From: Herminiimonas sp.
Lineage (GTDB): Bacteria > Pseudomonadota > Gammaproteobacteria > Burkholderiales > Burkholderiaceae_D
Direction of reading: 5' to 3'
DNA: 64,000 nucleotides
NCBI GenBank assembly: GCA_028292265.1
Contig: JAQGMR010000072.1
Coordinates: forward strand, 62,001 to 126,000
How positions within the stretch are numbered: the stretch's first letter is position 1; every line of letters begins with the position of its first letter. The notes under the pieces are model-generated. The model was given only the letters and a program-made list of their open reading frames with translations, was not told where the DNA came from and did not search any database. Positions 26,336 to 34,799 of the stretch are shown here, in pieces. Position numbers and translations under genes: made by a program.

Positions 26336-28872
26336 TGCACGTCCTTCGCTGCTAAACTTCGCGCACGTTGCGTACCTTGCTCGCCATGCTCACCTGCGGC
26401 CCCGGCTTGCATTGTTGCCTCGACTGCCGCCAGGATTGCTTCGCTGGTCGCAGGCGCGTTCAGGGGAGGGTTGATGCGGTAATCTGCCGTGCTGGCGATC
26501 GCATCGCGAATTGCGAAGAACACCGAAAACGGCAACAGCAGCGGCGGCTCACCAACAGCCTTGGAGCGATGAATGCTGTCGACCCGATTCGGCTGCTGGA
26601 ACAGGCGCACGTTGAATTCGGCGGGGCAGTCGGACACCGTCGGAATCTTGTAGGTGGACGGGGCATGTGTCATCAGCTTGCCGGCGTCGTTCCACCACAA
26701 CTGCTCGGTGGTAAGCCAGCCCATGCCCTGGATAAAACCGCCCTCGACCTGGCCGATGTCAATCGCCGGATTGAGTGACTGTCCAGCGTCATACAGCATG
26801 TCCGTGCGCAGCAGCTTCCATTCGCCGGTCAGGGTGTCGACAATGACTTCCGACACTGCGGCCCCATAAGCGAAGTAGGAGAATGGATGGCCCGTCATGG
26901 TGGCCTCGTCCCAGCTAAGCCCCGGCGTGGAATAGAAGCCGTCCGACCACAACTGCGCGCGCGCCAGGTACGCCTTCGCGACCAACTCAGGGAACGGCAT
27001 GGCAACACCGTTGGCGTGCACCTGGTTGTCGGCAAAAACAACGTCCTCTGCCATGCCGCCATAGACTTGTGCCGCGACAGCCGCGAGCCTCTGCCGAATC
27101 TGACGTGCGGCATCCTGCGCGGCCTTGCCGTTCAGGTCCGCGCCGGTCGAAGCCGCTGTCGCTGATGTGTTGGCCACCTTTGCAGTATCAGTCGCGGTGG
27201 CACGAACGTGGTCGAGCGAAATGCCCAGTTCATGCGCGACCACCTGCATCACTTTTGTATGCAGCCCCTGGCCCATTTCGGTGCCGCCGTGGCTGACCAG
27301 CACCGAGCCGTCGACATAGACATGGACCAGCGCGCCAGCCTGATTCAGGTGATTGAGGTTGAAGGCGATACCAAATTTTACCGGCGTGAAAGCGATGCCC
27401 TTTTTAAGGATGGCGCTGGACTGGTTGAAGACGCGGGTTTGCGCACGTCGCTCGCGGTAGCCGCTACTGTGTTCCAGGTCTTTCACCAGTTCATGCAGGA
27501 TGTTGTCTTCCACGCGCTGGCCATAGGGGGTGGTGTCGCGGCGGAGCGCCGACGCCGACGCCGAGGGCGAAGTCGCTGCCGCGGTATTGGCCGAAATATT
27601 GGCCGAAGTTTCAACCGAAGCGTTGGCCGCGGTATTAGGAGAAATCGCCGCCGTGCCGGCATCCCCGGTGACCCATGCATCGGACCTGTCGTAGAAATTC
27701 AACCGGCGCACGTCCAGCGGGTCCTTGCCCAGAAGGCGCGCGATGCCGTCGATGGCATATTCCGTGACGATTGACCCCTGCGGGCCACCGAAGCCGCGAA
27801 ACGCTGTATTGGATTGGGTATTGGTCTTGCCGCACAGCGCAAGGATGTCGACGTCCGACAGGTAGTAGGCATTGTCGACGTGGCACACAGCACGGGTGGC
27901 GACTGGACCCGAGAGGTCGGCCGAGTAGCCAGCCCGAAGCGTCATTTCAACACGCGCGGCGAGCAGCCGGCCTTCGTCGTCGTAGCCGAATTCCCAATCG
28001 TAGTCGAAGCAGTGGCGCTTGCCAGTGACGAGCATGTCATCGTCGCGGTCGGCGCGCAGCTTGACCGGGCGCTTCAGCCGCGCGGCGCATACCGCCGCCG
28101 CGGCGGCCCACACCGCCGATTGCGATTCCTTGCCGCCGAAGCCGCCACCCATGCGCCGGCATTCGACGCTCACATGGTGCGAGTGCAGGCCGAGCGCATG
28201 GGCAACCACGTGCTGCATTTCCGAAGGATGCTGGGTTGAGCACAGCACCAGCATGCCTTGCTGCTCTCGTGGAATTGCATAGGCGATCTGGCCTTCGAGG
28301 TAGAACTGTTCCTGGCCGCCGACGTAAAGGGTGCCGGCGATGCGATGTGGCGCGGCTTCCAGCGCGCGCTGTGCGTCGCCGCGCGCCAGCCGCATTGGCG
28401 GTACCACAAAGGCATTCGCCTCGCGCGCGGCACGCGCCGTCAGGATCGGCGGCAAGGCCTCGTAGTCAATGCGGGCGGCGCGCGCAGCGCGGCGTGCATT
28501 GTCATGGGTGTCTGCCACCACGACGAAGACCGGCTGACCAATGTACTGGACTACATCGACCGCGAGGATCGGGTCGTCATGCATGATCGGGCCGCAGTCG
28601 TTCACGCCAGGAATGTCGGAAGCGGTCAACACGGCTGTCACGCCCGGTGCGCTGCGCACTGCATCGAGGTCGATCGACTTGATCCGGGCATGGGCTTGCG
28701 ACGACAGCCCAAATGCGGCGTGCAGCGTACCTTGCAGTTCCGGAAGGTCGTCGGTGTAGGGCGCTTCACCGAGCACATGCAGGGTTGCCGATTCATGCGC
28801 GCGGGCCTGGCCTGCTTCGGCCCAGTTGCGCTGACCCAGCGTGGTGGCAAAGGAATCGTTAGGACTGTTCAT
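26332..28872 (-). CDS. xdhB: Xanthine dehydrogenase, molybdopterin-binding subunit
   Basis: The large catalytic subunit that hydroxylates xanthine to urate at the Mo centre. Visible landmarks in order: GEAPYTDDLPEL, GGQEQFYLEGQ, RRMGGGFGGKES, NTAFRGFGGPQG, GGTEMGQGLHTK, and AVGEPPLLLPF with the catalytic glutamate. The ATG at 28872 (MNSPNDSF, GGGAAAC upstream) is preferred over 28926. It begins 25 bases after xdhA and overlaps xdhC by ATGA. Unusual: about 40 residues rich in Ala, Ser, Asn and Thr (encoded near 27545-27655) are inserted between WVTGDAGT and the conserved TPYGQRVEDN, at a place where family members have little or nothing. At 846 aa it is longer than typical XdhB. Confidence 0.95.
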   Translation of the reverse strand: MNSPNDSFATTLGQRNWAEAGQARAHESATLHVLGEAPYTDDLPELQGTLHAAFGLSSQAHARIKSIDLDAVRSAPGVTAVLTASDIPGVNDCGPIMHDDPILAVDVVQYIGQPVFVVVADTHDNARRAARAARIDYEALPPILTARAAREANAFVVPPMRLARGDAQRALEAAPHRIAGTLYVGGQEQFYLEGQIAYAIPREQQGMLVLCSTQHPSEMQHVVAHALGLHSHHVSVECRRMGGGFGGKESQSAVWAAAAAVCAARLKRPVKLRADRDDDMLVTGKRHCFDYDWEFGYDDEGRLLAARVEMTLRAGYSADLSGPVATRAVCHVDNAYYLSDVDILALCGKTNTQSNTAFRGFGGPQGSIVTEYAIDGIARLLGKDPLDVRRLNFYDRSDAWVTGDAGTAAISPNTAANASVETSANISANTAAATSPSASASALRRDTTPYGQRVEDNILHELVKDLEHSSGYRERRAQTRVFNQSSAILKKGIAFTPVKFGIAFNLNHLNQAGALVHVYVDGSVLVSHGGTEMGQGLHTKVMQVVAHELGISLDHVRATATDTAKVANTSATAASTGADLNGKAAQDAARQIRQRLAAVAAQVYGGMAEDVVFADNQVHANGVAMPFPELVAKAYLARAQLWSDGFYSTPGLSWDEATMTGHPFSYFAYGAAVSEVIVDTLTGEWKLLRTDMLYDAGQSLNPAIDIGQVEGGFIQGMGWLTTEQLWWNDAGKLMTHAPSTYKIPTVSDCPAEFNVRLFQQPNRVDSIHRSKAVGEPPLLLPFSVFFAIRDAIASTADYRINPPLNAPATSEAILAAVEATMQAGAAGEHGEQGTQRARSLAAKDVQ

Positions 28873-28897
28873 GCTGTTTCCCGTTGGCCGGAGGGGG

Positions 28898-30508
28898 TCA
28901 CGATGCGGCCGAAGCAGCGAAAACACTGAGCGCAGATGCCGGTTGGGGACCGTCGGAACGGGTCTCCAGCCAGAAGCGGTGCATCAGGTTTTGCGCGATT
29001 TGCATGCGGTAGCGGCTTGAGGCGCGCATGTCGGTGAGCGGCGAGAAATCTTTTGCCAGTTCGGCCATTGCGGCGTCAAGGTTCGGCTGGCTCCAGGGCC
29101 TGCCATTGAGGGCGGCTTCGGCATGGCTTGCGCGCTTCGGTATGGCGGCCATGCCGCCGTACGCGATGCGTGCTTCTGTCACCACGTCGCCATCCAGAGT
29201 CAGGCAGAAGGCGGCGCAGACGGCGGAAATATCCTGGTCGAAGCGGCGCGCCAGCTTGTAGGTGCGGAAGCGTCGCTCGGCGCGCGGCAAGGGCACGCGC
29301 ACGGCTTCCACAATTTCATCGGCGGCAAGGTCTTTCTTCTGGTAACCCTGATAGAAATCCTCCAGCGCCAGCGTGCGTTGTCCGCGTGATGAGCGCAGAA
29401 CGACTTGCGCGCCGAGCGCAATCAACCATGGCATTGAATCGCCGATCGGCGAGCCGTTGGCCACGTTGCCGCCGAGAGTTCCGGCGTTGCGGATTGGCAG
29501 CGATGCAAAGCGGTGCCACATTTCGCCCAGTTCCAAACTGTAGTGGTGGCAGAGGGCGCCGTAGGCATCTTCGAGCGTGACCGTGGCGCCGATGGTGAGG
29601 GTGTCAGTGCCAGCGCGCAGCGTTCGAAGTTCCGCGACCTCGCCGAGGTAAATCACTTTGCCTGGCAAGCGCAACTGCTTGGTAACCCACAGCCCGACGT
29701 CGGTGCCCCCAGCAAGCAGTACCGCGTCTGGATGTCCCGTGCGCAAGGCGACCAGCTCCTGCAGCGTTCGCGGCGCCCAGAAGCGCTGGCTGTGATTGCT
29801 GGTTTCGAAGCTCGCAGCTTGGCGCAAATCCCGCAACCCGCCCAACGTGTCGGCGAGGCCAGCCAAATTCGGCCGCACGACCGGGTACTGCGTCATGCGC
29901 ATGGCCGCCTCAATGATGGGCCGGTAACCCGTGCAGCGGCACAGATTGCCGGACAGCGCGACGTCGATTTCCTTGCGCGCGGCAGCCTGCATGGTGGACA
30001 GCGGGGCGCAGAGTGCAGCTGTCGAGTCAGGCACCGCTGCAGCCGCGCCGGGTGCGGCTGACCGGGCTGTAGCGCCTGACCCGGCTAGAGCGGCTGACCC
30101 GACTGGTGCGCCGGCCTGCTCCAGCTTTTCGTTGTACAGACTCCAGAGTGACATGACGAAGCCTGGCGTGCAAAAGCCGCACTGCGAACCGTGGCACTCG
30201 ACCATGGCGCGCTGGACTGGATGCAGGGACTGGTCTTTCTGGCGCAGATCTTCGACAGTGAATACAGCCTTGCCGTCCAGCGTTGGCAGCAACTGGAGGC
30301 AGGCATTCACGGTCTTCAGTTTCACCCGCTCGCCGTGAAGTTCTCCGACCACGACCGTGCACGCGCCGCAGTCACCTTCGGCGCAGCCTTCCTTGGTGCC
30401 AGTACAGTGGGCGTCTTCCCGCAAATACTGCAGCAGGGTTCGAGTCGGCGACGAAGGGATGACCGACTGCACAGTGCCACGATGAAAGAAGCGAATCGGG
30501 TCGGCCAT
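28898..30508 (-). CDS. xdhA: Xanthine dehydrogenase, 2Fe-2S/FAD subunit
   Basis: The electron-transfer subunit. The N-terminal ferredoxin domain has CAEGDCGACTVVV and a later VNACLQ; the second cluster domain has QCGFCTPGF and NLCRCTGYRP. The FAD domain follows with LLAGGTDVGLW and NAGTLGGNVANGSPIGDSMPW. Between the two halves of the second 2Fe-2S motif there is an extra Ala/Gly/Ser/Pro segment (encoded near 29985-30115, partly an 18-bp tandem repeat), lengthening the protein to 536 aa. It is the first gene of the xdhABC-guaD operon and is divergent from hiuH; the shared 237-base promoter region contains a dyad at 30585-30602. Confidence 0.95.
   Translation of the reverse strand: MADPIRFFHRGTVQSVIPSSPTRTLLQYLREDAHCTGTKEGCAEGDCGACTVVVGELHGERVKLKTVNACLQLLPTLDGKAVFTVEDLRQKDQSLHPVQRAMVECHGSQCGFCTPGFVMSLWSLYNEKLEQAGAPVGSAALAGSGATARSAAPGAAAAVPDSTAALCAPLSTMQAAARKEIDVALSGNLCRCTGYRPIIEAAMRMTQYPVVRPNLAGLADTLGGLRDLRQAASFETSNHSQRFWAPRTLQELVALRTGHPDAVLLAGGTDVGLWVTKQLRLPGKVIYLGEVAELRTLRAGTDTLTIGATVTLEDAYGALCHHYSLELGEMWHRFASLPIRNAGTLGGNVANGSPIGDSMPWLIALGAQVVLRSSRGQRTLALEDFYQGYQKKDLAADEIVEAVRVPLPRAERRFRTYKLARRFDQDISAVCAAFCLTLDGDVVTEARIAYGGMAAIPKRASHAEAALNGRPWSQPNLDAAMAELAKDFSPLTDMRASSRYRMQIAQNLMHRFWLETRSDGPQPASALSVFAASAAS
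30054..30107 (-). repeat. 18-bp tandem repeat inside xdhA
   Basis: Three imperfect 18-bp units related to GCGGCTGACCCGGCTAGA, in frame, encode the six-residue Ala/Gly/Ser units of the extra linker between CGFCTPGF and NLCRCTGY. Confidence 0.8.
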
Positions 30509-30584
30509 GGCCTGCTCGGAGTGGTGGGTACTCTTAGATTAGCAGCCGTCGCGCCGGACCACTATAACGGCCAGCCAATGTCTC

Positions 30585-30602
30585 ATATTGCAAATTGCAT
30601 AT
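30585..30602. promoter_or_regulatory. Candidate operator between xdhA and hiuH
   Basis: ATATTGCAAATTGCATAT is a near-perfect dyad (core TGCAA/TTGCA) and AT-rich in GC-rich surroundings. It lies 77 bases upstream of xdhA and 144 upstream of hiuH, so one bound regulator could control both directions. The cognate factor is unknown. Confidence 0.5.
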
Positions 30603-30745
30603 CCGGCCGGGTTGCGCAGGCCCACTATTCGAAGGCGAGCGCAGATTGGCAGGACGGCTCGATGGTAGCGCGGATTCAGAACAGGCGGGCGGACAGGCTC
30701 TCTTCGCCGCGATACAATGCGGGCATCTTTGGACAACAGAATCTC

Positions 30746-31099
30746 ATGGGAAAAATCAGCACTCATGTTCTGGACATTGCGCTTGGCAAGCCCGGCGCCG
30801 GTGTCGCCATCGAACTGTATCGCTTGGACGGCGTGCACCGGACGCTCGTAAAGCGCGACACCACCAATCCAGACGGGCGCTGCAACCATCCGCTGCTGGA
30901 GGGCGGTGATCTGGAGCAGGGCAGTTACGAAATTGTTTTCGCGGCCGGCGACTATTTCGCGGCGCAAGGGGTGGCGCTGCCCGCACCGCGCTTCCTGGAC
31001 CGGATCTCGATCGCCTTCGGCGTTGCGGACCCGGCGCAGAATTATCATGTCCCGCTTCTCGTTTCCCCGTTTGCGTACTCGACCTACCGCGGGAGCTAG
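30746..31099 (+). CDS. hiuH: 5-hydroxyisourate hydrolase (transthyretin-like)
   Basis: HiuH hydrolyses 5-hydroxyisourate, the PuuD product, to OHCU. The 117-aa sequence shows the family marks: STHVLDIALGKPGAGV with the catalytic histidine, TTNPDGRC with the arginine, and the diagnostic C-terminal tetrapeptide YRGS. The ATG at 30746 gives the standard length; the frame is open further upstream but runs antisense through xdhA. The ABC transporter ATPase begins 4 bases after its stop, so hiuH heads a probable five-gene operon with the nucleoside importer. Confidence 0.95.
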   Translation: MGKISTHVLDIALGKPGAGVAIELYRLDGVHRTLVKRDTTNPDGRCNHPLLEGGDLEQGSYEIVFAAGDYFAAQGVALPAPRFLDRISIAFGVADPAQNYHVPLLVSPFAYSTYRGS

Positions 31100-31103
31100 G
31101 CAC

Positions 31104-32666
31104 ATGGTCCCGCGCCTTCAGCTAGTCGGTATCACTAAGGCCTATCCGGCCGTTGTGGCCAACGACAAGGTTGACCTGACTGTGGGACCGGGGGAGATCC
31201 ATGCCGTGCTTGGTGAAAATGGTGCCGGCAAATCCACCCTGATGAAAATCATCTACGGCGCGGTGAAGCCGGACGCCGGCAGCGTGCTGTGGAATGGCGC
31301 GCCAGTGCATATCGCCAGCCCCACAGCGGCCCGCCAGTTGGGCATTGCCATGGTGTTCCAGCATTTCTCGCTATTCGACACGCTCACCGTGGCCGAGAAC
31401 ATTGCCCTCGGCCTGCCGTACGACACCAAGCTCGACTGGGTCGAGCGCCAAATTTCCGAAACGGCCGCCCGCTACGGACTCGAACTCGAAGCGCAAAGGC
31501 ATGTACACACGCTGTCGGTCGGTGAGCGGCAACGGGTGGAAATCGTTCGTGCCCTGCTGGCGAAGCCGCAGCTCTTGATTCTCGACGAACCGACTTCGGT
31601 GCTGACGCCGCAGGCGGTAGAAAAGCTGTTCGAAACCCTGCGCCAGCTGGCGGCCGAAGGCTGCAGCATTCTTTATATCAGCCACAAGCTCGACGAAATC
31701 CGGGCGCTGTGCCATTCGTGCACGGTGATGCGCGCCGGCCGGGTGACCGGCGTGTGCGACCCGCACCAGGAAAGCAGCGCCAGCCTGTCGCGCATGATGA
31801 TCGGCGCGGACCTGCCCACATTGCGCCCGGAGCATCACGATGCGGGCCGCGTGCTGTTGTCGGTGCGCCGCCTGTCGCTGGCCAAAAGTCATCCCTTCGC
31901 GACCGAGTTGCACGACATTTCCTTCGACCTGCATGCCGGTGAAATCCTGGGTGTGGCCGGCGTTTCGGGCAACGGACAACAGGAGTTGCTGGCGGCGCTG
32001 TCAGGGGAAGATACCCGTGCGCCGGACGACGCAATCCTGCTTGACGGGCAACCGGTCGGCAGCATGGACGCGGCAGGGCGGCGGGCGGTCGGCATGGGCG
32101 GGCTCGGCTTCGTTCCCGAAGAGCGGCTGGGACGCGGCGCGGTACCTGAGATGAGCCTGGCCGAAAACGTTTTACTGTCGTACCAGGATCGCAGCACTGT
32201 CGGCATGGGGATGATCCGCTTCGGCGTTATCGGCGCCATCGCAAGTGACATCATTGGCCGGTTCAACGTAAAGGCCGGCGGTCCGGACGCGGCGGCGCGC
32301 AGCCTGTCCGGCGGCAACCTGCAAAAATTCATTGTCGGCCGCGAGTTGTCGCGCAAGCCGCTGGTCTTGCTGGTGGCGCAGCCGACCTGGGGTGTGGACG
32401 TCGGTGCGGCGGCGCAGATCCGGCGCGAACTGGTCGCCTTGCGCGACGCCGGGTGTGGCGTGCTTCTGATCTCCGAAGAACTCGACGAACTGTTTGAAAT
32501 AGCAGACCGGCTGATGGTGATTGCCAAGGGACGCGTGCGCGCCGCCATCCCAACCTCCGAGGCGACGGTAGAGCGTATCGGCCTGTGGATGAGTGGATTG
32601 TGGGACTCCGACGGCGCGCCCGAGCCGGCGCATTCTGCCCACGCGAAGGAAGCCCCCCTTGTTTAG
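31104..32666 (+). CDS. ABC transporter ATPase, purine/nucleoside (BMP) type, two nucleotide-binding domains
   Basis: A 520-aa ATPase with two fused ABC domains, like the YufO/NupO subunits of nucleoside importers. Domain 1: Walker A GENGAGKST, signature LSVGERQRVEI, Walker B LLILDEPTS. Domain 2: degenerate Walker A GVSGNGQQE, signature LSGGNLQKFIVGREL, and AQPTWGVDVGA in place of a classical Walker B, as is normal for this family. GGGAGC lies 7 bases before the ATG. The next gene starts inside its last codons. With two permeases and a BMP lipoprotein it makes a complete importer. The substrate is probably a purine or nucleoside, because the genes sit in the urate pathway. Confidence 0.93.
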   Translation: MVPRLQLVGITKAYPAVVANDKVDLTVGPGEIHAVLGENGAGKSTLMKIIYGAVKPDAGSVLWNGAPVHIASPTAARQLGIAMVFQHFSLFDTLTVAENIALGLPYDTKLDWVERQISETAARYGLELEAQRHVHTLSVGERQRVEIVRALLAKPQLLILDEPTSVLTPQAVEKLFETLRQLAAEGCSILYISHKLDEIRALCHSCTVMRAGRVTGVCDPHQESSASLSRMMIGADLPTLRPEHHDAGRVLLSVRRLSLAKSHPFATELHDISFDLHAGEILGVAGVSGNGQQELLAALSGEDTRAPDDAILLDGQPVGSMDAAGRRAVGMGGLGFVPEERLGRGAVPEMSLAENVLLSYQDRSTVGMGMIRFGVIGAIASDIIGRFNVKAGGPDAAARSLSGGNLQKFIVGRELSRKPLVLLVAQPTWGVDVGAAAQIRRELVALRDAGCGVLLISEELDELFEIADRLMVIAKGRVRAAIPTSEATVERIGLWMSGLWDSDGAPEPAHSAHAKEAPLV

Positions 32667-33720
32667 CCTGCAGCCCCGTGCTGCGCCCTCGCGAGTGATG
32701 TCGTATGCGTCCCCAGTGATTGCGGTGCTGCTGACTACTGCCTGCGGCGCAATCCTTTTCGCGCTGCTTGGCAAGAGCCCGCTTGCCGGCCTCTCGGTGT
32801 TCTTTTGGGAGCCGATCCGCAACCTGCGCGGCTGGACCGAAATCGGCGTGAAGTGCACGCCGCTGATCTTGTGCGCGATCGGCTATGCCATCTGCTACCG
32901 GTCTTCCATCATGTCGATTGGTGCGGAAGGCATGCTGGTGGCGGGCGCCATTGCAGGCGGCGGCGTCGGCCTCATGCTGGACAAGAGCGGCGGCAGCGGC
33001 GCGCTGGTTATCGGGCTGATCGTGATTGCGGGCATGCTCGGCGGCATGGCATGGGCCGGCATTACAGCGCTCCTCAAGGACCGCTTCAACACCAATGAAA
33101 TCCTGGTTTCGCTGATGCTGGTTTACGTGGCGCAACTGCTGCTTTCCTATCTGGTGACAGGCCCATGGCGCGACCCGATGGGCTTCAACTTCCCACAGTC
33201 CAAACCGTTTTCCGATGGCTTGCTGCTGCCGATGCTGGTCAAGGGCACGCGCCTGAACCTGGGTTTCATGTTTGCCTTGCTGTCCGTTGCGGCAGCGTGG
33301 ATCTTCATGGGCCGCAGCTTCGCCGGTTTCCGCTTGCGAGTCGGCGGCATGGCGCCGATGGCTGCACGCTATGCCGGATTTTCCCAGCGCAAGGCGCTCT
33401 GGCTCACACTCATCATCAGCGGCGCGGTGTCGGGCCTCGCTGGCGTGATTGAAGCGATTGGCCCGGTCGGGCAGTTGATGTCCACCATGTCGCCCGGTTA
33501 TGGCTTCGCGGCCATCATCGTGGCTTACGTTGGACGACTGCATCCGGTCGGCATCCTGTTCTCCAGTTTCGTGATGGCGCTGTTCTACATCGGCGGCGAA
33601 CTGGCGCAATCGCGGCTCGGATTGCCTAACGCGATCACCGGCGTATTCCAGGGCATGCTGCTGTTCTTTCTGCTGGCTGCCGACGTGCTGATTGCCTACC
33701 GCATACGCTGGGGGAAATGA
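32659..33720 (+). CDS. ABC transporter permease, nucleoside/BMP type (1)
   Basis: A multi-helix inner-membrane permease of the branched-chain-amino-acid/BMP superfamily, with the marks SIGAEGMLVAGAIAGG and NTNEILVSLMLVYVAQLLLSY. I propose the TTG at 32659: AAGGA (32646-32650) is 8 bases upstream, and the start overlaps the ATPase stop (32664-32666), typical for coupled genes. A GTG at 32695 is the alternative. With the TTG start it has 353 aa. It should pair with the next permease to form the channel. Confidence 0.88.
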   Translation: MFSLQPRAAPSRVMSYASPVIAVLLTTACGAILFALLGKSPLAGLSVFFWEPIRNLRGWTEIGVKCTPLILCAIGYAICYRSSIMSIGAEGMLVAGAIAGGGVGLMLDKSGGSGALVIGLIVIAGMLGGMAWAGITALLKDRFNTNEILVSLMLVYVAQLLLSYLVTGPWRDPMGFNFPQSKPFSDGLLLPMLVKGTRLNLGFMFALLSVAAAWIFMGRSFAGFRLRVGGMAPMAARYAGFSQRKALWLTLIISGAVSGLAGVIEAIGPVGQLMSTMSPGYGFAAIIVAYVGRLHPVGILFSSFVMALFYIGGELAQSRLGLPNAITGVFQGMLLFFLLAADVLIAYRIRWGK

Positions 33721-34653
33721 ATGGATAACGCAACGCTCCTGCTCGCGTCTGCCCTGGCTGCCACCATCAACGCCGGTACGCCGTTGATGTTGGCCGCTTT
33801 CGGTTTGCTGATCAATGAGAAGTCTGGCGTGCTCAACCTTGGGGCAGAAGGCATGCTGCTGCTTGCCGCCGTCGCAGGCTTCGCCACGACGGTGCATTCC
33901 GGTAGTGCATCCCTCGGTTTCGTTGCTGGTGCCGCGGCCGGCATGCTGGCCGCCGCGTTCTTCGGGTGGCTGGTGATCTGGCTCGGCACGAACCAGTATG
34001 CTACCGGGCTGGCGCTGTCGATTTTTGGGGCCGGACTTTCTGCCTTCGCCGGCATTCCCTATACCGGCACCAGCCTCACCGCCGGTCGCATGGACATTCC
34101 CGGGCTGTCCGACATTCCCTTCCTCGGCACGGTGCTTTTCAGGCACCATCCCATGGTGTACATTGCCCTGTTGCTATGTGCGGCGCTTGCCTGGTTTTTG
34201 TTGCGCAGCCGCGCGGGCCTGGTGTTGCGCGCGACTGGCGAATCGCCCGAGTCGGCCCATGCGCTTGGCTACAACGTGCGCGTGATCCGCTTCGGCGCCG
34301 TCGTTTTCGGGGGAGCCTGCTGCGGCCTGGCGGGCGCCTATCTGGCGCTTGTATATACGCCCATGTGGCAGGAGGGTATGACCTCGGGCAAGGGATGGAT
34401 TGCACTGGCGTTGACGACTTTCGCGTGCTGGAAACCATGGCGGGTCGTGGGCGGCGCGCTGCTGTTCGGCGGCGTCACTATCCTGCAGTTGAACCTTCAG
34501 GGATTGGGTGTGGCGATTGCGCCCCAGATCATGGCGATGCTGCCATATGTGGCAACGATCGTTGTGCTGGCGCTCATTTCACGCAATCCGGACTGGATTC
34601 GCCTCAACATTCCGGCCTCTCTGGGGAAGAACTTCAATCCGAATTCGGCGTGA
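33721..34653 (+). CDS. ABC transporter permease, nucleoside/BMP type (2)
   Basis: The second permease, 310 aa, with about eight hydrophobic segments and the family block LLINEKSGVLNLGAEGMLLLAA, here quoted in part as LGAEGMLLLAA. WLGTNQYATGLALSIFGAGL and RATGESPESAHALGYNVR are typical. Its ATG follows the stop of the first permease without a gap. The BMP binding protein begins 146 bases later. Confidence 0.92.
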   Translation: MDNATLLLASALAATINAGTPLMLAAFGLLINEKSGVLNLGAEGMLLLAAVAGFATTVHSGSASLGFVAGAAAGMLAAAFFGWLVIWLGTNQYATGLALSIFGAGLSAFAGIPYTGTSLTAGRMDIPGLSDIPFLGTVLFRHHPMVYIALLLCAALAWFLLRSRAGLVLRATGESPESAHALGYNVRVIRFGAVVFGGACCGLAGAYLALVYTPMWQEGMTSGKGWIALALTTFACWKPWRVVGGALLFGGVTILQLNLQGLGVAIAPQIMAMLPYVATIVVLALISRNPDWIRLNIPASLGKNFNPNSA

Positions 34654-34799
34654 CGACGCGCGTCGCACCGGGTCCGCGTCGATATATCGGCCTGGACATG
34701 GGCTTGAAATTTGCTTTGGGAAAGTTGCGGTGAAGGCCTTAAGCTCAAGAACAAATTGCTTCAACTTTTAGTAGCGCACCATAACTTCTGGGGATCTCC

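Noticed and set aside
30191..30745. Upstream extension of hiuH giving a 302-aa protein.
   Set aside because: The extra part is antisense to xdhA and the divergent promoter; HiuH proteins are about 115 aa.
32329..34149. 606-codon minus-strand open frame opposite the ABC transporter genes.
   Set aside because: Antisense to clear ATPase and permease genes, with low-complexity His/Gln/Arg composition and no RBS.
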